Part shown: in pieces, positions 56,601 through 64,000 of the stretch | Numbering within the stretch: position 1 is the first letter of the stretch | How the letters are laid out: every line of letters starts with the position of its first letter | NCBI GenBank assembly: GCA_030686995.1 | Contig: CM060697.1 | Span: 108,508,706-108,572,705, forward strand | From: Artemisia argyi | Taxonomy: Eukaryota > Streptophyta > Magnoliopsida > Asterales > Asteraceae | Length of the DNA stretch: 64,000 bases | Direction of reading: 5' to 3' | Notes under the pieces: generated by a model | The model's database searches: none | The model's input: the letters and a program-made list of their open reading frames with translations, nothing else | Told to the model about the DNA's origin: nothing | Position numbers and translations under genes: made by a program

Positions 56601-59600
56601 TATCAACCCTTCCCTATAGCATTAACATCTTTTCATTTATCGAGAAAACATTTTTAGAGTTCAGATGCAGTACACTTTTCAAGATAGATATAATCCGAAG
56701 TGCGATAAAAAAAATAGGCCCAGATTGTTCTTAAAAATATTTTAAAGCTATTTCTATATAGAAGTTTAAGATTCATAGATGGGAAATACGCCTTTTGTCG
56801 TATGTATCCAAGAGTTAATTCTCTTGTGGTGAAGGAATTTCAACTGGGCGTATAGGGTTATGATTCCGACCCAATTCCTTATGAGTGGATTGATTACGGT
56901 TGTGAAATTAGAAACTTTAACTAAAACGGGAACCGGTGAAATAGGTTGAGAATCATGTTAAGTCAACTTGGATGCATACATGCAACCTCCTTGATTGTTT
57001 AAACAAAGATTTTGATTTTGATTGTAACAATATTGCTTTATAACAATGATCAACAGTTTAAAACGTTTTTTATTTACAAGTTCTTTTCTAACGTTAGGCA
57101 AAAAGATTGTTTGTGACCCGCCCTTACTAAAACTTTCATGTTTAGATCCCTTATACAACCCATGAACCCCATCTTGCTACCTCTAGCCAAAGTATTTCAC
57201 CTATTACTGAAAAAATATTAGTTGAAAATCGTATTGCTGTTGATAATGTATATATAACATAATATTTTTTTCTTGTGCATCTGCAGACCTACGGCTTAAT
57301 GATATTGTTGGAAGTGCATACTATGTTGCACCAGAAGTACTCCACAGATCATACAATGTGGAGGCCGACATTTGGAGTATCGGCGTTATCACATATATAT
57401 TATTATGTGGAAGCCGGCCCTTTTTTGCTCGCACTGAATCTGGAATCTTCCGTTCTGTGCTGAGGGCTGATCCTAATCTCAACGACTCACCTTGGCCTTC
57501 CGTAACCCCAGAAGCCAAAGATTTTGTTAAGAGGCTTCTCAATAAGGATCATAGGAAAAGAATGACTGCTTCCCAAGCCTTGAGTAAGATTTTATTATCT
57601 AAAATTTGTACTCTGTGTTTATGACTGGCAGCTTGTCAGGCGTTATAAACTTATAATGTTCCAATAACTGATTTATGACAATCTACAGCTCACCCCTGGC
57701 TACGAGACGAGGACCGTGCAGTCCCTTTAGATATTTTGATTTACAAATTAGTCAAGTCATATCTTCGATCCTCTCCTTTAAAGCGTGCAGCATTGAAGGT
57801 ATTTTTTTTATCTGCCAATAGATTTTTTAAGTTTTAAGGGGTGTTTGGATTTGTGTTTTGATACCGATTATCTGAAGTTGCAATGATCACTTAATGTTTA
57901 GATAAACAAATTGTGCTTTCGATTATATGATTAATATAAAATTATATTGGATACTCGGTCCCATACAAGTTGCAACTAATAGTGCTCATCTATCAGGAGG
58001 GGGTGTTTGGATTTGTGTTTTGGGACCGAGAATTGCAACTTGAAGTCTCAGTTTTTTATGTATAAATACACAAACTTTGCTTCTTATTGATCAGTTTCAT
58101 ACAAGTTGCAACAAAGCTTCCTAAGGGATAAGGGTAAAATAAAAATACTAAAGTACCCCTTGTATTACTAGAGAGGGCGTAATCTAGTTACCCCTTCTAT
58201 CAATCTTAAAACCAGATAATCGTACTCCCATATAATCGTGTATATCAGATATTTGACATTTAATATATTTAAATCCATAAATATAATTAAAAATTTCAAA
58301 CACTTAGTAATCTGATTATTTTGTTATTACATCTTTAAACATCTTTCCAAACTCTTTCACAGATGGTTATGTGATTCAGATTATTCAATATCACATAATC
58401 ACTTTTGATATGCACATCCAAACATCCCTTTAGCGAAGGACAAGTAACGTTTTTCTATTGAATGGTTGATGCTTTTAATCTGATGGTATCTGCTTGTTTA
58501 TTAATATTTCAAGGCTCTCTCGAAAGCTTTGACTGAGGATGAAATTATTTACTTAAGAGCTCAGTTTGATCTCCTAGAACCAAAAGATGGATACGTATCT
58601 CTAGACAACTTTAGAATGGTTAGTTATTGTTTATTTCAGATGATGGTCATACTTTTGTTCTTTTCATCCATTTTAGCACATGAAACTTTCAGACCTGACA
58701 TAGACGAAATGTGCAGGCTCTTGTGAAACATTCTACAGCTGCCATGAAAGACTCGAGGGTTCTTGATATCTTGGATACAGTAAGACATATACTTGTTGAT
58801 GTTATAAGTTAATTTTAACATGTTTGATTTATACTAATAATGCTTGGTTTCTTATTATCGTAAGATGAAGCCTCTTTCTTATACACAAATGACGTTTGAA
58901 GAGTTCTGTGCTGCTGCAATTAGCCCACATCAACTTGAGGCTCTTGAAGGATGGGAGACTATTGCTACTACAGCTTTTGAATTTTTTGAACTAGAAGGAA
59001 ACCGAGTCATTTCTGTTGAGGCATTAGCACAGGTACTCATTATATTTTGTTTGGCTTGATATAGTTTTAGGGGTGTTTGGATATGCATTTTGCAACCTTT
59101 TTTCTGAGTATTGCTACTTCAAGTCGTAATAATAAAGTTTTAAAAGTTTAAATAAATTAAAATTTTTATTTTGATTATCTGATTAATTAGGGGTCAAATC
59201 ATCGGTTTGTTTCATACCAGCTGTAACTAACATTGTGCTTTTTTGTCACAAAATATCCTTTTTGTTTTGGTCACTTTCAATCTTTATGATTAAAGCAGCT
59301 GTAACTAACATTATTACTTTCTTAATCCTTTCGTTTCATACCAGCTGTAACTAATATTATTACTTTCTTAAATAATCAGAATTTGTCAAACACATAAACA
59401 TAAATTAAGTGATTACCACTTATGACACAAAAGCATATCCAAACATTTTTAGAAGCCGTTTGATAACAATTGATAATCTGATTTTGACCTTAAAACATGG
59501 ATTCAGGAAATGAACGTGGGGCCATCGGCTCACACGATACTCAGAGATTGGATAAGAAGTACAGATGGGAAACTCAACTTTCTCGGATATGCTAAGCTTT

Positions 59601-59641
59601 TGCATGGTTTGACAATTCGTAGCAACACAAGGCATCATTAA
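53695..59641 (+). CDS. CDPK-related protein kinase (CRK), 11 exons
   Basis: Exons joined in phase: 53695-54249, 54355-54485, 54570-54611, 54696-54804, 54962-55040, 57287-57583, 57689-57798, 58514-58618, 58717-58779, 58865-59032 and 59507-59641, giving 597 residues. The start MGHCCSK carries a Gly2 myristoylation and Cys palmitoylation signature, implying membrane attachment. Residues ~20-135 are Pro/His/Ser-rich. The Ser/Thr kinase domain (~145-407) has a Gly-rich loop [10 protein letters not shown], Lys179 (AVKII), Asp275 (HRDLKPEN), Asp296 (DFG) and YYVAPEVLH. The C-terminal part has degenerate EF-hand-like segments, as in CRKs that respond poorly to calcium. Introns are GT-AG except intron 5, which starts GC (CCAG|GCAAGT). 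All key residues are present and no damage is seen. Length fits the family. Confidence 0.92.
55020..57245 (+). repeat. 1.1 kb tandem duplication in CRK intron 5 with exon 5 relic
   Basis: 55025-~56115 and 56132-~57230 are diverged copies, offset about 1105 bp. Matching pairs include GATTATGC...CAGGCAAGT at 55025 and 56132, TTAGCCCTAG at 55191 and 56303, and TTTATGGAGCTGCTTCCGTA at 55255 and 56366. The second copy opens with a decayed version of the end of exon 5, including its GC donor. It accounts for most of the 2246 bp intron. Confidence 0.8.
57838..58431. mobile_element. GGGGTGTTTGGAT-type MITE(s) in CRK intron 7
   Basis: GGGGTGTTTGGATTTGTGTTTTG occurs at 57838 and again at 57999. The inverted counterpart CATCCAAACATCCCTTTAG is at about 58415-58433. 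This looks like one element inside or beside another of the same family. TIRs only, no coding capacity. Confidence 0.55.
59071..59446. mobile_element. GGGTGTTTGGATATGC-type MITE in CRK intron 10
   Basis: Left end GGGTGTTTGGATATGC, right end GCATATCCAAACAT, flanked on both sides by TTTTAG (59065-59070 and 59447-59452), although part of that repeat may belong to the TIR. It makes up most of the 474 bp intron. It is related to the element(s) in intron 7. Confidence 0.6.
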
Positions 59642-61393
59642 GAAATATGAGTATAAATAGGTGATTCTTGTTTGTTAATTCTTAATTGATTCTTGATGCA
59701 TAAACAAAAAGGGAAGCGATGGTTACTTGTATCTGGCCGTCCCTAAAGAACATATAGATAGGGCAATATTGATGCCCATGAGATGACTGATAGAATGTTG
59801 GTAACTTCTGTGATTTTTGTTTTATTTTAAACTTGTATCGAAAGAATTTGTAAAGGTCGGAGTTTTTTTGTTTTGTCTTTTTGTTTATTTTTTTCCCAGA
59901 TTAGCCATTATATTTAATTTATGATAATGTTTATGATATGCTCATTTATGCAATGTTTTACTGTGTTTCATACAATTCTATTATGGTTCTCCTCTTTGAC
60001 TTGTATCCTGTGGATAATGTAATATTAGGAATAAAATACTCCGTAACAGATTAGGATTAGGCGATTGCAATGCAGTCTTAATCTCTTCAAGTCATTGATT
60101 CTTATATAAATATAATGGCACTGATATTATACTTTGTAATTAAACATATATTTAGGTGATCAGGTGACACTAATGGTCAACATGAATAGTATAAGTTGCT
60201 GGCTTAGGCCTACCGGAGTACTGGTGTATAAACAAGTGTTTAGATAAGAACAATAAAGTATTAAACATGAGCCACCTGGTTTACAGATATATTATATGAT
60301 TGAGACATTGAACATAATTTCTTATGTTCATAAGACAACTAGCTAAATCCAAGTTAGTTAAACAAACTGAATTATTTGCCTATTTTATTGAAGCTTAGAA
60401 CACGTAATACACTTCTTTAGTATTTTTGAAAGATTAGACTTATGTTGTTCACATTCTGTAGACCAAAAATTGTCATTGATAAAGTGAGTCTGCGAAATTG
60501 TATTCCTGACTAAACTACACAAGAAAGATTTCTGTTGTGCTAGTATGTTGCAACGCTTGTGTACCTATGCAAACAACACAACCAAACAACTACTGTAATA
60601 AACACAAATAAGGCTAAATGCGGAATACAATATTTAGTTAGAATAGCAACTTCCCGCGTAAGTCCGTCATAGTATCTCACTATCTCCTATTGCTTGTTCA
60701 CTTAAGTAACACCAGACCCCCTTGTACACTCTTTAAAAGTGTGGCTCCTGATGAAGTTTGTGACATCTTTTGATCAAATGTCAAAAGAACCTCATGAAAT
60801 TGTTGAGAAACATAAATGACACAAATTCATCAGCCCCCAAGCAAGCTTCAAAACCTTGCATAAAGGCTCTAATGAAGTGCTTATTGGTCTTTGTCAAAAC
60901 CCTAGAATTGAGAACGTTGTGGTAACAGCGTTACTTGACAGATTGGGACCTTCGGGCCAAGTTTGAGATCTAACCAAGAATCTTGAAACCTCATGAAGAA
61001 AAGCTCGAGCAGCTAGATACAAGGACTTCTGTACATATTGAGCAACCTTATTAATGCAAAGAAAATTGAACATTTGAGCTGTTAGAATGTTTATTCATGA
61101 CAATTGCGCACATTTTTTTAAATCTTTTTTCTGACTTGACAATTGAATTGATCATAAATTTCATAGTGAGATGTTATGGTGTTCACATATACAACGAACT
61201 TTAGAAAAATCACACTTGATGCAGAGTATAACACATGTAAGTTGTAGACTAACCAGATCCTCTATATTCCAGTTAAACATTCTAATCTAAGTTCCTAACT
61301 AGCAATAGAAATCATCTATGTTGCTAAATGTACAAAATTTTAAGATATCTTAGCTCTAGAAACAAAATAAATGAACTATCATCACAAGGACCA
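59642..61393. other. CRK 3' end and intergenic DNA
   Basis: The first few hundred bases are probably CRK 3' untranslated region (an AATAAA is near 60032). No ORF, RNA gene or transposon end was recognised in the rest. Confidence 0.55.
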
Positions 61394-62329
61394 TTAGATA
61401 TTAGCTGCTTTATCACCATCATTCAAATCGCCTGAGCACTCTCCTGTTTCCAGTGCTTCAATTACCGGCTTAATAACCAAAACAATTTCCCCAACTACAG
61501 CACAAACTGCCACGCTCACTATAATCCCCAACGACACTGCACCAAAACCCATCTCTTCTGGCATCCATAAAGACTCCGCCCCTAGGAACAACGTTTGAAC
61601 CAAGAGTGCCAGCATCACCGTCATCCCAAGCATGTTAATCCTCACCCTAATGGTTTTATTAATCACCAATGAACCCACTCGCCAACAAGCTAACAACAAA
61701 CCCATCGAGTACACAATAGCAAAACCGCAAAAAATAACACTGCTTACCAATGGGTAGGTGCAAATCATCTTTTTGTCCCCTAAACTATGAACAGAAAACA
61801 ATGAAGTCCTAGTCATAAAGGACGGGATTTTCTCCTTCAACGGCGTTAAAAAGAAGAACACTGCTTGTAGAAACAAAGTTGGTAAGCTCATTACTATAAT
61901 AAATAACACAGGCCATTTTTCTTTATGGCTTCGTTGTTTGATTGATACATTGATAAGGTAAAGTAAAGTGACAAGAAAACCGGGTTCGAGAAAACCAAGT
62001 GAAAGTACAAGATGGAGTTTGCATAATTGGAATTCTTTTGACAAAGTTAAGGTTTCTTGGACAAATGGGACACGGAGGAGTAGCTCGTTAACAGCCCAAC
62101 TGGAGACAAAAACGACTAAGAGCAAGCGGACGGTCCATTGTTTGTTAAATTTCCTTAGATGAAGGGAGGAACGTGATTTCAAGCATAGGTGAAAGATGAA
62201 GACTAAAGAGATGAGAGACAAGAGGAGGACCATGGCAATAACCGAAAGCGTAGCAAACTCAAAGGCTTTACTAATGGTTGACATATTTTGTTGTCCATGA
62301 TAGTTAATGTTGGAAACTGATTTTCTCAT
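61394..62329 (-). CDS. Intronless seven-membrane-segment protein, plant-specific
   Basis: A single frame of 311 residues from ATG 62329 (MRKSVSNINY). A second Met at residue 16 (MSTISKAF) is an alternative start. Hydrophobic segments lie at about 28-52, 67-83, 106-127, 140-162, 191-216, 229-251 and 261-285, giving seven predicted membrane spans, with a short acidic tail (GECSGDLNDGDKAANI). The pattern resembles uncharacterised plant seven-span proteins sometimes listed as candidate GPCR-like proteins; I do not recognise a tested function. It converges tail-to-tail with the CRK gene, 1.75 kb away. No intron or damage is seen. Confidence 0.75.
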   Translation of the reverse strand: MRKSVSNINYHGQQNMSTISKAFEFATLSVIAMVLLLSLISLVFIFHLCLKSRSSLHLRKFNKQWTVRLLLVVFVSSWAVNELLLRVPFVQETLTLSKEFQLCKLHLVLSLGFLEPGFLVTLLYLINVSIKQRSHKEKWPVLFIIVMSLPTLFLQAVFFFLTPLKEKIPSFMTRTSLFSVHSLGDKKMICTYPLVSSVIFCGFAIVYSMGLLLACWRVGSLVINKTIRVRINMLGMTVMLALLVQTLFLGAESLWMPEEMGFGAVSLGIIVSVAVCAVVGEIVLVIKPVIEALETGECSGDLNDGDKAANI

Positions 62330-63250
62330 AGCATTGAAGATGAAAGTAATGATGGTTACATAGCATTCGCAATGTAGAAAAAGAAGAATAGCAAAAGTGG
62401 TGTTTTATTATCTGTTATATTGAATTCAAGGGGAACTTGGTAAACTTCACCAGGATATTCGGAGATACCAACTCTTTCAATCGTGCCTCACTTCAAACAT
62501 GTTATAAGGAAGTGGTCGAACTTGTCAACGTAACATTTTATATAAGTTTTTAGATTGTATAACATTTATAATTGTACGTCATCACCCAGTGACTAGGTTT
62601 CTATATTGCGGTTTAAAATATTTAGGTTGACTTCACCCAAAAACTAAAAAATGTTTTAAGTTGAGTTTCTAGAGAATTGGCCCTTGTTTCTCTGTTTTAG
62701 ATTCCTATTTCACTCTAACCGGTGCACAAATCTTAACCTTTCTAGGACCCTCTCACCCCTCGGGCCAATTAATTTATGAGCTATGAACGTATAACCACAC
62801 CAGATTCAAAACCAGCTAATGCCCTCCTATTTAAGATAGGAGGTCGTTGTGGTGATTTCAAGTTTGTTGCATTAGAATTGAATTTGAGAACTCACATGTT
62901 ATATGTGATAATCACAAACCTTTTACCATTAGATAGATAGATATACAATTTAAGCTTTGTTAACTATTTCTTGTTTAGACGATACATTTTAGCTTAAATT
63001 TTGTCATGCTAGCAAAAATTGATCTATTAATTTTTCTTCAATTCTAAAAGGCTTCGATAAGAGTTGGCGAGATGTTTTTTGCTAGACCAAAGTGACGTTT
63101 TGTGCAATCAAGTTAGTTTTTATTTATTTTTATTTTATTTTATTTTATTTTTGCTAAATTAACACAATTTTTTTATTTTATTAGAAAAGTGAGACCCATC
63201 ATTTTTTTTTTTTTTTTTTTAATGTGTTATGTCTTATTAGAAAAGTGGGT
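62330..63250. other. Intergenic DNA upstream of the seven-span gene
   Basis: It includes the promoter side of the minus-strand gene. Nothing else is supported. A short segment TTATTAGAAAAGTG occurs at 63179 and 63234, around a T tract. Confidence 0.5.
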
Positions 63251-63251
63251 C

Positions 63252-63415
63252 AGATGCGGATTATTGTATACCTCAAGAAGTTTTACAATCCTCCTAGGCA
63301 ATGTACCTAACCGTTGTAGTGCAGTATAGGCAAGACACGGGGGATTGATCCTAGGGGAATAGTATTGTGAAGGCTGAAGTGTATGACGAGATAGGTATAA
63401 AGGTGAGAGATGATT

Positions 63416-63486
<71 letters not shown>

Positions 63487-64000
63487 AATAAAGCAAAGTA
63501 AAATATCTCGGGGTTTGAAGAGTTGGTTTTTAAACTACTAATTAAACTAATTATATGAAAAAGTAAAATGGCTTATGATAGATAAATGTGTTTACTTAGA
63601 TTATCCTTACTCCATAGTTATCTCTTATTGATTAATCGAATTGTCACGTCCTTGTTTTAATTGGCGCGTTGTATTCTTTAATATTGGTCGTAGGGAGGTG
63701 CCATATGCCCTAACTCTATGAACATATAGATCTTCTTTAAGAATCTTAAGGTCATTAAAACTCTTACTATCGACAAGCCGCAATTCATGCAATAAATACA
63801 AAGAAAAAAAACAACTAGTGCATTCTAGTGTTGCGTTTAGTAGGATGTACAAGCTAATACGTATAAGAAGGAAGCCGGTTTTTCTACTCCTAACGCGAGG
63901 CAACCAATTAAACAAGAGATGACAATCGATAATTAATAACTAGGTTTGATTCAAATCTAAGCAAACACTAATTAGTCTAGCCGAACATGTTAAAGAGAAG
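63252..64000 (-). repeat. LTR of a fourth Athila-like element (cut by window end)
   Basis: Collinear with the left part of the B LTRs but diverged: GATGCGG, a CCTCCTAGGCAATGTACCT region, CCGTTGTAGTGCAGTATAGG (tRNA-Asp-like segment, 63310-63330) and GGGGGATTGATCC. No primer binding site lies to its left. On the minus strand this is therefore a 3' LTR facing host DNA, or a solo LTR, and the element body would extend to the right. The start is uncertain by a few bases because the TG end has mutated. Confidence 0.75.
63419..63483. repeat. (TA)n microsatellite
   Basis: About 32 uninterrupted TA units inside the last LTR. The counterpart position in the B LTR has no such array, so it expanded after insertion. 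Confidence 0.95.

Noticed and set aside
60530..61100. Possible coding fragments after the CRK gene
   Set aside because: Short stretches looked codon-like but contain stops in every frame and match no family I recognise.

Overview
This is nuclear DNA from a flowering plant, most likely a member of the daisy family (Asteraceae). The GAG proteins of the retroelements at 2616-4886 and 43150-44598 look like those I know as repeat-encoded proteins in Tanacetum/Artemisia-type genomes; that assignment is from memory and was not searched. The window is a retrotransposon-rich block (1-50773) beside a gene-bearing stretch (50774-63250), and it ends in another LTR (63252-64000). A 500-base run of N at 5594-6093 is an assembly gap.

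The repeat block is a nest that can be unpicked base by base. Element C (627-5593, + strand, Athila-like, cut by the gap) sits inside an older LTR of its own family (1-626). Element A is an Athila-lineage Ty3/gypsy element on the minus strand. Its 3' LTR is 6094-6438 plus 16933-20505, its gag-pol runs through 21378-25871 and 35841-37092, its leader is 46180-46727 and its 4.0 kb 5' LTR is 46751-50773. Three elements entered A afterwards. (1) A 10.5 kb Helitron (6439-16932) carries a broken multi-exon Rep/helicase gene and a nearly intact RPA-like gene; the second A LTR preserves the empty site. (2) Element D (25877-35835) is a deleted chromovirus with 3599 bp LTRs and GTTTT target duplications, inserted in A's gag. 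(3) Element B (37162-46174) is a very young Athila-like non-autonomous element with 1405 bp LTRs and ACAAG target duplications. It encodes GAG and a second protein but no pol, and it lies in A's leader.

The host part holds a complete 11-exon CDPK-related protein kinase (CRK) gene on the + strand (53695-59641, 597 residues predicted) and an intronless seven-membrane-segment protein on the minus strand (61394-62329). Between and inside them are small DNA transposons: a Mutator-like MITE with an exact 9 bp target duplication, Helitron termini, and GGGGTGTTTGG-type MITEs in two CRK introns.

The least expected signals lie in the non-coding parts of the Athila-like elements. First, elements B and C carry many copies of the palindrome TGACGNCGTCA, mostly in pairs 22-23 bp apart, stacked directly upstream of the LTR TATA box and again beside ORF2. 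Second, U5 of several LTRs is complementary to the 5' half of tRNA-Asp, the tRNA whose 3' end matches the primer binding site. Third, a stem-loop with an RGGA loop next to an AGTGTRRGGGG purine tract occurs at the 3' LTR and again internally in two different elements, with compensating stem changes.
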